Shown here piece after piece: positions 1-8,702 of a stretch of DNA of 64,000 bases. This stretch comes from Serinicoccus kebangsaanensis (GTDB lineage: Bacteria; Actinomycetota; Actinomycetes; Actinomycetales; Dermatophilaceae): contig NZ_VSLG01000001.1 of assembly GCF_008919445.1 (NCBI RefSeq), positions 248,001 through 312,000 on the forward strand. The letters run 5' to 3'. A program made the position numbers and the translations under genes. The number at the start of each line of letters is the position of its first letter. Position 1 is the first letter of the stretch. A model generated the notes under the pieces. It was not told the DNA's origin, made no database searches, and saw only the letters and a list, made by a program, of their open reading frames with translations.

Positions 1-241
1 TGTCCTTGATGGTGGTCGGTATGCCGTCCACCGGGCTGAGCTGCGTGCCCGCCGCCCAGCGCGCGGCCGCCTCGTGCGCCGCCCGCAGGGCGCCGTCCGG
101 GTCCACCAGGACCATGGCGTGCACGAACGGGTCCAGGCGCTCGATCGCCTGCAGCGCCTGCTCGGTCGCCTCGACGGGGCTGCGGCTCCCCTCGGCGAAG
201 CCCGCCGACAGCTCGGTGACCGTAGGACGCCCGACACTCAT
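1..241 (-). CDS. Amidase (amidase-signature family), N-terminal part, cut by window edge
   Basis: Reading the minus strand from the ATG at 241 gives an open frame that runs off the window at position 1, about 80 residues. It starts MSVGRPTVTEL and contains SPVEATEQALQAIERLDPF, then PVDGIPTTIKD. This is the usual beginning of amidase-signature hydrolases: a helical N-terminus, then the G-[IV]-P-x-x-[IV]-K-D stretch carrying the catalytic lysine of the Ser-Ser-Lys triad. The start codon overlaps the stop of the upstream dehydrogenase gene as ATGA, so the two are one translation-coupled operon read leftward from the promoter at about 1261. The family splits carboxamides; the substrate cannot be told from this fragment. 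Context suggests a role in breaking an amide made or imported by the neighbouring catabolic cluster. Most of the protein, including the serines, lies outside. Confidence 0.8.
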   Translation of the reverse strand, partial: MSVGRPTVTELSAGFAEGSRSPVEATEQALQAIERLDPFVHAMVLVDPDGALRAAHEAAARWAAGTQLSPVDGIPTTIKD

Positions 242-1233
242 GGCTCCACCGGCCCGGCCCCGCCCGGGACGTAACCCAGGCCGGTGTCGACGACGCCGGC
301 GAGCGGCTCGCCCGCGAGCCACCGCCGCAGGTTGCCGACGAACTGCTCGGCGAGCCGGTCGCGCCACCCCACGACGTCACCGGACAGGTGCGCGGAGACC
401 ACGAGTCCCGGGGCGTCCCACAACGGTGACCCGGCAGGCAGCGGCTCGCTCTCGAAGACGTCCAGCGAGGCACCGGCGAGGTGACCGGCCGCGAGGGCCT
501 GCAGCAGATCGGCCTCCACCAGGCTGGCGCCGCGACCGATGTTGACGACGTGCGCCCCGGGTCGCATCGCCGCGAACACCTCGGCGTCGAGCAGCCCCCG
601 GGTGGCCGGCGTGAGCGGCGTGGCGTTGATCACGTGGTCGGCCCACCCCACGTGCTCGGCGAGCTCGTCGCTGCGCACGACCCGGCCGAAGTCCTGGTCG
701 TCGTCGCGCTCGCGACGACCGGCCCCCCGCACCTCGCATCCCACGGCTGCGAGCAGCCGGGCGATCTCCCGGCCGATCCCGCCGGTCCCCACCACCAGCG
801 CCCGCTGCCCGCGCAGCAGCGTCGTCTCCCGGTGCCGCCAGGCGTGCTCCCGCTGCAGCTGCATGCTCTCGTGCAGCCGCTTGACCTGTGCCAGCACGCT
901 CGCGAGCACGAACTCGGCGATCGGGCGGTCGAAGACGCCGTGCGCGTTCGTCACCAGGACCGACGACTCGCGGAGCTCGTCGAAGAGCAGCGAGTCCACG
1001 CCGGCGGCGGCGACGTGGATCCACTCCAGGTCATCGGCGCAGGGCCAGGCGTCCTGCACGGCCGAGGAGAAGAAGTCCCAGAGCAGCAGCACCTCGGCGC
1101 CACGGAGCGCCTGGGACAGCCCGTCGGCGTGCACCACGCAGACCTCCACCTCGTCCGCCACGTCGCGCAGCTGGGTCGGCGGGTCGAGGCCAGGGGCGGT
1201 CAGCACCACCACACGCGGGCGAGGTCCGGTCAC
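238..1233 (-). CDS. D-isomer-specific 2-hydroxyacid dehydrogenase
   Basis: This is a 331-residue protein of the D-2-hydroxyacid dehydrogenase family, which interconverts 2-keto acids and D-2-hydroxy acids with NAD(P)H. The Rossmann nucleotide site is VVGTGGIGREIARLL near residue 150. The substrate-domain motif AAAGVDSLLFDEL is near residue 75, the conserved arginine lies in VNIGRGASLVE near 240, and the catalytic histidine probably lies in VVSAHLSGDV near 285. GTG at 1233 is chosen because the family begins with PRVVVLTAPGL just after it; no strong ribosome-binding site is visible, so a leaderless message is possible. It is read away from the EutA-like gene, with an operator palindrome at 1261-1274 between them, and is coupled to the amidase downstream. 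In this cluster it may reduce or oxidise a hydroxylated intermediate, which is inference. Confidence 0.85.
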   Translation of the reverse strand: MTGPRPRVVVLTAPGLDPPTQLRDVADEVEVCVVHADGLSQALRGAEVLLLWDFFSSAVQDAWPCADDLEWIHVAAAGVDSLLFDELRESSVLVTNAHGVFDRPIAEFVLASVLAQVKRLHESMQLQREHAWRHRETTLLRGQRALVVGTGGIGREIARLLAAVGCEVRGAGRRERDDDQDFGRVVRSDELAEHVGWADHVINATPLTPATRGLLDAEVFAAMRPGAHVVNIGRGASLVEADLLQALAAGHLAGASLDVFESEPLPAGSPLWDAPGLVVSAHLSGDVVGWRDRLAEQFVGNLRRWLAGEPLAGVVDTGLGYVPGGAGPVEP

Positions 1234-1260
1234 AGGCGCGACGCTAGAAAGGCCGTGTCG

Positions 1261-1274
1261 GATTGTCAACAATC
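1261..1274. promoter_or_regulatory. Operator palindrome between dehydrogenase and eutA-like genes
   Basis: GATTGTCAACAATC is a perfect 6+6 inverted repeat around a CA spacer. It sits 27 bp from the start of the leftward dehydrogenase gene and 16 bp from the start of the rightward EutA-like gene. The same sequence, with a different base only at position 8, occurs in two other intergenic regions of this cluster, and a degenerate copy occurs in a fourth. Operators of the TTGTnnACAA type are typical of GntR/FCD regulators, and such a regulator is encoded at 9464-10186. Binding here would cover both divergent promoters. Confidence 0.8.
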
Positions 1275-1290
1275 TGCTTCGTCGGGCATC

Positions 1291-2127
1291 GTGGTGCAGG
1301 TGCACGAGAGCGTGGCGACGTCCGGGCGGACGCGGGCCGACGGTCTCTCCGGGTCGGAGAGGGCGTTGCGAGAGCCTGGGATCGGCGTGGTGGTCCCCTA
1401 CGACTTCGCGCTGGACCGGGAGCTGTGGCGCTGGTGCCGGCCGGGCGCCACCCTGCACCTCACCCGCACACCGCACCTGCCCCTCCCGGTGGGCATGGCG
1501 CAGGCACGCGCCGTCCGGGCCCCGGGAGCCGTGAGCCAGGCCACCCACGACCTGTCCACCGTGCTTCCCTCGGTCGTGGCCTACGGCTGCACCTCGGGCA
1601 GCTTCGTCGCCGGGGTCGACGGCGAGGTCGCGCTCCGGGAGGCCATCGTCGAGGCCGGCGCACCGGCCGCGGTCACCACCAGCGGGGCCGCGGTGGCCGC
1701 GCTGCGCGCCCTCGGGGTGCGCCGCGTGGCCGTGGTCACCCCCTACGACGAGTCCGTCACCGACAGCCTCGGACGCTTCCTCGCCCAGGCCGGGCTCGAG
1801 GTCGTGGGCACCGGCCACCTGGGCCTGGTCGGTGAGATCTGGACCGTGCCCGAGGCCGTCACCGCCGACCTGGTGCGACGCACCGTCCGCGCCGGCGCCG
1901 AGGCCGTGTTCATCTCCTGCACCAACCTGCGCACCTACGACATCCTCGCCCCGCTGGAGGCCGAGCTGGGCATACCGGTGCTGAGCGCCAACCAGGTCAC
2001 CCTCTGGCAGGCGCTCGGAGCCGTCGGTCTGACCGCCGTCGGCCCCGGCCAGGTGCTGCTGGAGCACCAGCCCGCCGTGGGTGCGGAGGGCACGATCAGC
2101 CGGCTCGACGGCGAGGGGCGGACATGA
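1291..2127 (+). CDS. EutA-like Asp/Glu racemase-fold protein (first paralogue)
   Basis: About 278 residues, belonging to the maleate isomerase / arylmalonate decarboxylase branch of the Asp/Glu racemase fold. Two cysteine motifs are present: YGCTSGSF (Cys about 100) and ISCTNLRTYD (Cys about 210), the two-cysteine arrangement used for acid/base chemistry in racemases and maleate isomerase. EutA proteins of this family sit beside ectoine hydrolase genes in many bacteria, but their reaction is not settled. The start is uncertain: GTG 1291, 1294 or 1312 are all in frame and none has a clear ribosome-binding site. The gene ends in an ATGA overlap with the M24 hydrolase gene, so four genes (1291-5736) form a tightly coupled operon behind the operator at 1261. 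Confidence 0.8.
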   Translation: MVQVHESVATSGRTRADGLSGSERALREPGIGVVVPYDFALDRELWRWCRPGATLHLTRTPHLPLPVGMAQARAVRAPGAVSQATHDLSTVLPSVVAYGCTSGSFVAGVDGEVALREAIVEAGAPAAVTTSGAAVAALRALGVRRVAVVTPYDESVTDSLGRFLAQAGLEVVGTGHLGLVGEIWTVPEAVTADLVRRTVRAGAEAVFISCTNLRTYDILAPLEAELGIPVLSANQVTLWQALGAVGLTAVGPGQVLLEHQPAVGAEGTISRLDGEGRT

Positions 2128-3344
2128 GCGAGCTCACCGAGATCACCGACGCCGCACAGACGGCGCACCCGCACACGCTCCGGCCCGAGCACGAGCGCAG
2201 GATGGCCAGCACCCAGCAGGTGCTGCGCGAACGCGAGCTGGACGCGCTCGTGGTCACCGACCCTGCCAACCTGTACTACCTCACCGGCTACAACGCCTGG
2301 TCCTTCTACATGCCGCAGGCGCTGCTGGTGCCCGCCGAGGGCGAGGCGCACCTCGTCCTGCGGGCCATGGACGCCAAGGGCGGGCACCACACGGCGACGC
2401 TCCCCCGGGAGCGGATCCACGGATACCCGGAGCACTACGTGCACCGGCACGACATCCACCCGTGGGAGTGGATCGCGAGCACCGGCCGCGAGGTGGGAGC
2501 CCTGCCACCCGGCCGCTGCACCGTCGCGATGGAGCTCGACGCCCACTTCTTCTCCCCCCGTGCCTTCCTCGCCTTCGGAGGCACCCTGCCCGAGGCCCGG
2601 CTGGTGGACAGCCGTGAGCTGGTGAACTGGCTGCGGGTGGTGAAGTCCGACACCGAGATCGCCCTCATGCGCGCCGCGGGAGAGGTGACCGTCCGCGCCA
2701 TGACGACCGCTGTCGAGGCGCTGCGGGAGGGACGTCGGCAGTGTGACGTGGTCGCGCAGATCCAGCAGGCGCAGGCGCACGGCACCGAGGCGCTCGGCGG
2801 CGACTACCCGGCGATCGTGCCCATGCTGCCCACGGGTGAGACCGCGGGGACGCCGCACCTGACCTGGGTGGCCGAACCGCTGCGCCGGGGCGAGGCCACC
2901 ACGATCGAGCTGTCCGGTGTGCACCGTCGCTACCACGTGCCGCTCGCCCGGACGGTGAGCCTGGGCCCTCCGCCGCACCGGCTCGCGCAGACCGCCGAAG
3001 CCACCGGTCTGGCGCTGGAGCAGGCGCTGCGGACGATGCACCCCGGCGCGACGGCGGCCGACGTGCACGCGGCCTTCACCGCCGAGCTCACCCGGCACGG
3101 GCTGCGCAAGGACTCCCGGATCGGCTACTCGATCGGCATCGGCTATCCCCCCGACTGGGGGGAGCGCACCGTCAGCCTCCGCGCCGAGGACCCCACGACC
3201 CTGGCCCCGGGGATGTGCTTCCACATGATCCTCGGGATGTGGATGGACGGCTGGGGCTACGAGACCTCCGAGTCGGTGCTCGTCACCGACGCGGGACCGG
3301 AACTGCTCGCCCCCCTCGACCAAGGACTGGTGATCCACGCATGA
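2124..3344 (+). CDS. doeA: M24-family hydrolase, ectoine hydrolase (DoeA/EutD) type
   Basis: A 406-residue pita-bread-fold protein of the creatinase/prolidase (M24) superfamily. The N-terminal part has ALVVTDPANLYYLTGYNAW near residue 45, and the C-terminal part has GIGYPPDWGERTVSLR and MCFHMILGMWMDGWGYETSE. These match my recollection of ectoine hydrolases (DoeA/EutD), which open the ectoine ring to N-acetyl-2,4-diaminobutyrate. The usual first two metal-binding aspartates of M24 peptidases are missing: the region reads IELSGVHRRYHVPLART. That is as expected for this non-peptidase branch and argues against a true aminopeptidase. A good GAGGGG ribosome-binding site precedes the ATG, which overlaps the previous stop. 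The substrate is inferred from family and context and could be a related cyclic amidine or N-acyl amino acid. Confidence 0.72.
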   Translation: MSELTEITDAAQTAHPHTLRPEHERRMASTQQVLRERELDALVVTDPANLYYLTGYNAWSFYMPQALLVPAEGEAHLVLRAMDAKGGHHTATLPRERIHGYPEHYVHRHDIHPWEWIASTGREVGALPPGRCTVAMELDAHFFSPRAFLAFGGTLPEARLVDSRELVNWLRVVKSDTEIALMRAAGEVTVRAMTTAVEALREGRRQCDVVAQIQQAQAHGTEALGGDYPAIVPMLPTGETAGTPHLTWVAEPLRRGEATTIELSGVHRRYHVPLARTVSLGPPPHRLAQTAEATGLALEQALRTMHPGATAADVHAAFTAELTRHGLRKDSRIGYSIGIGYPPDWGERTVSLRAEDPTTLAPGMCFHMILGMWMDGWGYETSESVLVTDAGPELLAPLDQGLVIHA

Positions 3345-4555
3345 CCTCCCACACGACCGCCGCGACCGCGCTGCCGCTGGCCACCCGGGCCGACCTCCTG
3401 GTCGGGTCGGTCATCGACTCCAGCACGTCGCTGCTGGCCAGGCAGACCCACGACATCGTCCGCTTCGCGATGGGCAGCCCGGCGGCCGAGGCGATACCCA
3501 CCGCCCAGCTGGGCGAGGCCGCACGGAGCAGCCTGAGCGGCGCCGACGCCTTCGACTACGCCGCCACCGAGGGAGACCCCGGCCTGCGCAGCGCCCTGCT
3601 GGAGACCCTCGCCGGGACCACCGACGAGACGTCCGAGGAGCGGCTCACCATCACCGCGGGAGGCATGCAGGGCCTGGACCTGGCGGCCAAGCTGTTCGTC
3701 GACCCCGGCGACCTGGTGACCGTGGAGTCCCCGACCTACACCAACGGCAGCGCCACGGCGCTCGCCTACCAGGCCGAGCTCGCCGAGATCGAGGTGGACC
3801 AGGAGGGGATGTCCATCGACGCGCTGCGTGCGGCCGTCGAGCGGGCCGGCCGCACGCCCAAGCTCATCTACACGGTCCCCACCTTCCAGAACCCGTCCGG
3901 CACGTCGATGTCCCTCGCCCGGCGCCAGGAGCTGCTGGAGCTGGCCCGGAGCTGGGGCAGCATGGTGCTCGACGACGACCCCTACGGCATGCTGCGCTTC
4001 GCCGGCGACCCGGTCCCCAGCCTGCACGAGCTGGCCGCCGGCGACCCGCTGGTCTTCTCCGTCCGCACCTTCTCCAAGATCATCGCCCCCGGTCTGCGGG
4101 TGGGATGGGTGGATGCCGACCCGGCGCTCGGGCAGCTGCTGATCCACGCCAAGCAGTCCATGGACACGTGCACCAACCTGCCCGCGCAGCGGCTGGTGGC
4201 CGAGTTCCTCCGCGCCGGCCACCTGGAGCAGCACCTGGCCACCCAGCGCGAGGAGTACCGTCGCCGCAAGGAGGCCATGCAGGCGGCCCTGACCGAGCAC
4301 TTCTCCGGGCGCGCGACCTGGACCGACCCGGAGGGCGGGTTCTTCCTCTGGGTGTCCTTCGGCGACGACCTCGACACCGAGGCGCTCTTCGAGCCCGCCC
4401 TGGCCGAGGGCGTGGCCTACATCCCGGGCAACGCCTTCTCCCCGGCGCGGCGCTTCCCGCACGACCTCCGGCTGTGCTTCGCCTCCACTCCCCCCGACCG
4501 GATCCACGAAGGGGTGGCACGACTGGCCCGGGCCGTCGAAGCGGTCGGGGCGTGA
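3341..4555 (+). CDS. PLP-dependent class I/II aminotransferase
   Basis: A 404-residue fold-type I aminotransferase resembling 2-aminoadipate/MocR-type transaminases without the DNA-binding domain. Visible features are the aromatic/glycine segment TITAGGMQGLDL near residue 105, VPTFQNPSGTSMSL near 180, DDDPYGMLRF near 210 and the PLP-lysine motif VRTFSKIIAPGLRVGW near 245. The ATG overlaps the previous stop (ATGA) and the stop overlaps the next start (GTGA). In this operon it probably transaminates an amino-acid intermediate after ring opening. A second, class III aminotransferase at 11743 is the better match to diaminobutyrate transaminase, so this enzyme may handle a hydroxylated or isomeric product. 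The substrate is unknown. Confidence 0.85.
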   Translation: MTSHTTAATALPLATRADLLVGSVIDSSTSLLARQTHDIVRFAMGSPAAEAIPTAQLGEAARSSLSGADAFDYAATEGDPGLRSALLETLAGTTDETSEERLTITAGGMQGLDLAAKLFVDPGDLVTVESPTYTNGSATALAYQAELAEIEVDQEGMSIDALRAAVERAGRTPKLIYTVPTFQNPSGTSMSLARRQELLELARSWGSMVLDDDPYGMLRFAGDPVPSLHELAAGDPLVFSVRTFSKIIAPGLRVGWVDADPALGQLLIHAKQSMDTCTNLPAQRLVAEFLRAGHLEQHLATQREEYRRRKEAMQAALTEHFSGRATWTDPEGGFFLWVSFGDDLDTEALFEPALAEGVAYIPGNAFSPARRFPHDLRLCFASTPPDRIHEGVARLARAVEAVGA

Positions 4556-5736
4556 GGGACGCCGAGCAGGCGGTGCTGGGGGCGCTGGCGCAGGACCGGC
4601 TGGTGGCACTGGCGCAGGACCTCATCCGGGCACCCGGCGCGAACCCGCCCGGCGAGGAGGAGGCGACCGCGACCGTCCTGGCCCAGGCGGCACGGGTGCT
4701 GGGCCTCGAGGTCGACACCGTCGCGGTGGAGCCCGGGCGCCCGAACGTGCGGTGCAGGCTGGCAGCCGGACCCGGGCCCGGCCTGCTCTTCCTCGGACAC
4801 ACCGATGTGGTGCCCCCGGGAGACCTGGACGACTGGAGCGACGACCCGTATGCCGGTCAGGTCGTGGCCGGACGCCTGGTGGGCCGGGGCAGCGCCGACA
4901 TGCTCGGAGGACTGGCCGCGGTGCTGGTCGCCATGGCCGCCGTGCGCGAGGCGGGTGTGCAGCTCTCCGGACCGGTCCTCCTGGACGCGGTCTGCGACGA
5001 GGAGCAGAACGGCATCGGCATCCGCAGCCTGATCGCCCAGGCCGCGCCGGACCTGCTCGGCTGCGTCGTCGCCGAGCCGACCGACCTGGCCACCGTCGTC
5101 GCGGCGCGCGGCGCGTCCTACCTCCACATCGAGGTGCGCGGCGTGTCCGCCCACGCCGGTCGGCCCTCGGACGGCCGCAACGCGATCAGCGGCGCCGCCC
5201 GGGTGGTCGCGGACCTGGACCGCTGGCACGCCGAGCTCGCGGCGGACGCCCACCCGCTGGTCGGTCCCGCCACGGTGAACGTCGGCGTCATCACCGGCGG
5301 CATCTCCGGGTCGGCCGTCCCGGACCTCTGCACGCTGGAGGTCGACCGGCGGCTGCTGCCGGGTGAGCCCATCGGGCCGGTGCTGGACACGGTGCGGGAC
5401 CGGTTGGCGGAGCTGGACCTGGAGGCGCAGGGGCTCAGTTGGAGCGTGTGCTCGCCGATGGACATGCCCGCCTTCGAGACCGACCCGCAGGAGGCGCTGG
5501 TGCGGGCGTGCGACGCGGCGGTCGTGGACGCCGGAAGGGCACCCGGGGCGGTCCAGGGCTGGACCGCGGCCTGCGACGGCGGCTTGGTCGCCCAGGCGTG
5601 GGGCATACCCGTCGTCGTGCAGGGGCCCGGCTCGGTCACCGAGCAGGCGCACCGGCCGGACGAGTCGGTGGCCGTCGAGGACCTGCTGCTGGCGGCGCGT
5701 GCCTACGCCCTCACCATCGTGCGGATGCTGGGCTGA
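4552..5736 (+). CDS. M20-family metallohydrolase (ArgE/DapE-type deacetylase)
   Basis: A 394-residue M20 zinc hydrolase. Ligand motifs are in order: LGHTDVVPPGD near residue 85 (His, Asp), GRGSADMLGG near 115 (Asp), CDEEQ near 150 (catalytic Glu and ligand Glu), VVAEPTD near 180 and QAHRPDE near the end (His). The dimerisation domain with VRGVSAHAGRPSDGRNAI lies between. M20 members remove acetyl or succinyl groups from amino acids such as N-acetylornithine. In ectoine degradation the N-acetyl-diaminobutyrate is normally cleaved by EutE/DoeB, an AstE-type protein not seen here, so this enzyme is a likely non-orthologous substitute (inference). GTG 4552 overlaps the aminotransferase stop. The convergent FAD oxidase gene ends 12 bp downstream. 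Confidence 0.85.
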   Translation: MRDAEQAVLGALAQDRLVALAQDLIRAPGANPPGEEEATATVLAQAARVLGLEVDTVAVEPGRPNVRCRLAAGPGPGLLFLGHTDVVPPGDLDDWSDDPYAGQVVAGRLVGRGSADMLGGLAAVLVAMAAVREAGVQLSGPVLLDAVCDEEQNGIGIRSLIAQAAPDLLGCVVAEPTDLATVVAARGASYLHIEVRGVSAHAGRPSDGRNAISGAARVVADLDRWHAELAADAHPLVGPATVNVGVITGGISGSAVPDLCTLEVDRRLLPGEPIGPVLDTVRDRLAELDLEAQGLSWSVCSPMDMPAFETDPQEALVRACDAAVVDAGRAPGAVQGWTAACDGGLVAQAWGIPVVVQGPGSVTEQAHRPDESVAVEDLLLAARAYALTIVRMLG

Positions 5737-5748
5737 CCGGCCGCCGCC

Positions 5749-8616
5749 TCACGGTGCGCCGCGCCGGGGTATGCCGTCGGCGAGCAGCTCGGCGAGGTGC
5801 CGCCCGCGGCGGTCGGTGAGCGAGGCGATCTGGGTGCGGCAGGAGAACCCGTCGGACAGCACCTCCGTCGTCGGCTCCGCCGCCCGGACCATCGGCGCGA
5901 GCACCCGCTCGCCCACCTGGCGGGAGATGTCCTCGTGGCCGTCCTCGAAGCCGAAGTTGCCCGCCAGCCCGCAGCAGCCGGAGTCGGGCACCTGGGCCCG
6001 GATGCCCGCCCGCTCCATCAGTGCCCGGTCGGCGTCGAAGCCGAGGACCGAGTGCTGGTGGCAGTGCACCTGCACCAGCGCGTCCCGGTCCAGGCGCGGC
6101 GGCGCCCAGTCAGGTGCGTGCTCCGCGAGGGTCTCGGCGAGGGTGCGCACCTGCGTGCGCGCCAGGCCGGCGAGCGGGTCGTCGGGAAGCAGGTCGACCG
6201 CCTCGTGCCGGAAGACGGCGGTGCAGCTCGGCTCCAGCCCCACGACGGTGGCCCCTGCCCGCAGCGCCGGCCCGATGGTGGCCAGGGACCTGCTGAGCAC
6301 CTGGCCCGCGACTCCCAGCTGACCGGTCGAGATCCACGTCAGGCCGCAGCACACGGGGCCCCGCGGCAGGTGGACCTCCAGCCCGGCGTCCTCCAGCACG
6401 CGCACCGCGGCACGGCCGACGTCGGGCGAGAGATAGGTCGTGAAGGTGTCCGGCCAGAGCAGCACCTTGGGGCGGCCCTCCCCGCGGGCCGGCCGGTGCT
6501 CCCGCCGGAACCACCGGGTGAAGGGCCGGTCCGCGAAGCGAGGGATCGCTCGGCCGGGAGCGATGCCCCCGGCCCGCTTGAGCAGGCCCGCTGCCGCCGA
6601 GCCGGTCACCGCATTGGTCGCCGACGGGGCCAGCGCGGCGCCTCTCGCCAGCAGCGGGAGCCAGCCCATCGACCAGTGCGACCGGGGCCTGGCCCAGGGT
6701 CGGCCGCGGTAGTGCTGGTGGGTGAACTCGGCCTTGTAGCTCGCCATGTCGACGTTGACCGGGCAGTCCCCGACGCACCCCTTGCAGGACAGGCAGAGAT
6801 CGAGGACCTCGCGCACCTCCTCGGCGCGCCACCCGTCGGTGATGACGTCGCCCTCCATCATCTCGAAGAGCACCCGCGCCCGGCCCCGCGTGGAGTGGGT
6901 CTCGTCCCGCGTGACCTGGTAGCTGGGGCACATGACGCCACCCGAGGTCTGGATGCACTTGCCGACGCCGACGCACCGGCGCTGTGCCTGCGCGAAGCTG
7001 CCGGCGTCCTGCGCGAAGGCGAGCCTCGTCCGCTCCGGGAAGCCCTCCGCGTGACCGTGCTGCCGCAGCGCCGTGTCCACGGCGGGAGGGTCGACGACCA
7101 CCCCGGGGTTGAGCCTCCCCTCCGGATCCCACGCAGCCTTGACCTGGGCGAACAGCGCCGTGCTGTCGGCGCCGTACATCCGCTCCAGCAGACCCCCGCG
7201 GGCGCGGCCGTCGCCGTGCTCCCCGGAGACCGAGCCCCCGAGGGACACGACGAGATCCGTGGCCTGCTCCACGAACGAGCGGTAGGCCCGCACGCCCGCG
7301 TCGGAGACGAGGTCGAAGTCGATGCGCATGTGCATGCAGCCCTCGCCGAAGTGGCCGTAGGAGGCACCGGAGTAGCCGAACCGCCCCATGAGGTCGTCCA
7401 GGCCGGTCAGGTAGTCCCCCAGCCGGTCCGGTGGCACCGCCGCGTCCTCCCAGCCCGCCCACGCCTCGGCGCCGTCGGCGCGGCGCGTCGCCAGGCCGGT
7501 GCCGTCACGTCGGCAGCGCCACAGGACGGCCTGCGCACCCGGCTCGGTGACGACGGCGGCCGTGCTGTGGGGTATGCCGTCGCGCACCGCCTCGGCCACC
7601 GCGTCGGCGCGGGCGCGCGCGTCCGCCTCGTCCGCACCACCCACCTCGACGAGCAGCCACATCTGGCCCTCCGGCAGGCCGGCCGCCCGGGCCGCGCGCC
7701 GGGTGTCGTCCGGGAGTCGCTCGACCAGGGTCGCGTTGATCGACTCCATCGTCAGCGGCTGGTGCGGGAGCACCACGGGCACGCTGCGCGCGGCCGCGAC
7801 GGCGGTCGGGAAGCCGAGGGTGAGCAGGACGACGGCCGGGGGCGGCTGGACGAGGTCCACCGTGGCCTCGAGCGTGGTCGCCAGGGTGCCCTCGCTGCCG
7901 CACAGCAGCCGTGCCAGGTCGACGCCCGGATCCGGCAGCAGGTGCTGGAGGGCATACCCGGAGATCTGCCTGCTGAAGGTGCCGAACCGCCGCCCGATCA
8001 GGGTGGCGTTGTCGCGTCCCAGCTCACCCAGCCGACCGTGGATCGAGGCGACCGAGGGGTCGACGGGCCCCTGGGTGCCCGCCCGGAGCCGGGCCTGCGC
8101 ACCGTCCGCGGTGAGGACCCGCAGGCTGCGCACGTTGTCCGCCGTGGTCCCCCACGCCACCGAGTGTGCCCCGCAGGCGTTGTTGGCGATCATCCCGCCG
8201 AGGGTGCAGCGGCTGGCCGAGGAGGGGTCGGCGCCGAAGGTCAGGCCGTGCGGCCGCGCGGCGGCCACGAGGTGGCCGAGCACGACACCGGGCTGCACCG
8301 TCGCCGTCCGGGCGACGGGGTCGAGGTCGAGGATCGCGTCCAGGTGGCGGGACACGTCGACCACCACGCCACCGAGCGCGTTGCCCGCCATCGAGGTCCC
8401 TGCCCCCCGCAGCGCCACCGGTGCCCCGGCCTCACGGGCCAGGCCCAGGGCCGCCACGAGGTCCGCCTCGTCCCGCGGCAGGACGACCAGGTCCGGGACG
8501 ACGCGGTAGTTGGACGCATCCGTGGCATACAGCGCCCGACCGAGCGGGTCCTGCCGGACCGTGCCCCGCACCTGGGCGTCCAGGGACCAACCGAGCGCGG
8601 CCACGTCGTACGCCAT
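5749..8616 (-). CDS. FAD-linked oxidase fused to Fe-S/CCG-domain module (GlcD-GlcF-like)
   Basis: A 955-residue two-part protein. The first half is a PCMH-type FAD oxidase like GlcD/DLD: DLVVLPRDEADLVAAL near residue 42, GAGTSMAGNALGG near 72, then the FAD-oxidase C domain with GHFGEGCMHMRI and SGEHGDGRARGG. The second half binds Fe-S clusters through VGVGKCIQTSGGVMCPSYQ and CLSCKGCVGDCPVNVD and ends with two CCG-like heterodisulfide-reductase repeats (VCCGLTW, DSGCCGLAGNFG). Such fusions oxidise D-2-hydroxy acids and pass electrons to quinone. It is read from the divergent promoter with the operator at 8634. With the dehydrogenase at 238 it makes two 2-hydroxyacid enzymes in one regulon, which hints at a hydroxylated substrate such as hydroxyectoine; the substrate itself is not shown. 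Confidence 0.9.
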   Translation of the reverse strand: MAYDVAALGWSLDAQVRGTVRQDPLGRALYATDASNYRVVPDLVVLPRDEADLVAALGLAREAGAPVALRGAGTSMAGNALGGVVVDVSRHLDAILDLDPVARTATVQPGVVLGHLVAAARPHGLTFGADPSSASRCTLGGMIANNACGAHSVAWGTTADNVRSLRVLTADGAQARLRAGTQGPVDPSVASIHGRLGELGRDNATLIGRRFGTFSRQISGYALQHLLPDPGVDLARLLCGSEGTLATTLEATVDLVQPPPAVVLLTLGFPTAVAAARSVPVVLPHQPLTMESINATLVERLPDDTRRAARAAGLPEGQMWLLVEVGGADEADARARADAVAEAVRDGIPHSTAAVVTEPGAQAVLWRCRRDGTGLATRRADGAEAWAGWEDAAVPPDRLGDYLTGLDDLMGRFGYSGASYGHFGEGCMHMRIDFDLVSDAGVRAYRSFVEQATDLVVSLGGSVSGEHGDGRARGGLLERMYGADSTALFAQVKAAWDPEGRLNPGVVVDPPAVDTALRQHGHAEGFPERTRLAFAQDAGSFAQAQRRCVGVGKCIQTSGGVMCPSYQVTRDETHSTRGRARVLFEMMEGDVITDGWRAEEVREVLDLCLSCKGCVGDCPVNVDMASYKAEFTHQHYRGRPWARPRSHWSMGWLPLLARGAALAPSATNAVTGSAAAGLLKRAGGIAPGRAIPRFADRPFTRWFRREHRPARGEGRPKVLLWPDTFTTYLSPDVGRAAVRVLEDAGLEVHLPRGPVCCGLTWISTGQLGVAGQVLSRSLATIGPALRAGATVVGLEPSCTAVFRHEAVDLLPDDPLAGLARTQVRTLAETLAEHAPDWAPPRLDRDALVQVHCHQHSVLGFDADRALMERAGIRAQVPDSGCCGLAGNFGFEDGHEDISRQVGERVLAPMVRAAEPTTEVLSDGFSCRTQIASLTDRRGRHLAELLADGIPRRGAP

Positions 8617-8633
8617 CCTGCCCTCCTCGCCGT

Positions 8634-8647
8634 GATTGTCTACAATC
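8634..8647. promoter_or_regulatory. Operator palindrome between FAD oxidase and eutA2-gntR
   Basis: GATTGTCTACAATC is a perfect inverted repeat identical to the other intact cluster operators except for base 8. It lies 17 bp upstream of the oxidase start and 55 bp upstream of the second EutA-like gene, so one bound dimer could control both, including the regulator gene itself (autoregulation). Confidence 0.8.
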
Positions 8648-8702
8648 TAAGCATCTCCCGGCCCGCCCACAGGCAGGGCCACCGACCACAGGGGCGTGGT
8701 GC

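Noticed and set aside
3257-4609. Long minus-strand open frame opposite the aminotransferase gene
   Set aside because: Low-complexity Gly/Ala/Arg-rich product; the plus strand carries a complete PLP enzyme with stop-start overlaps on both sides.
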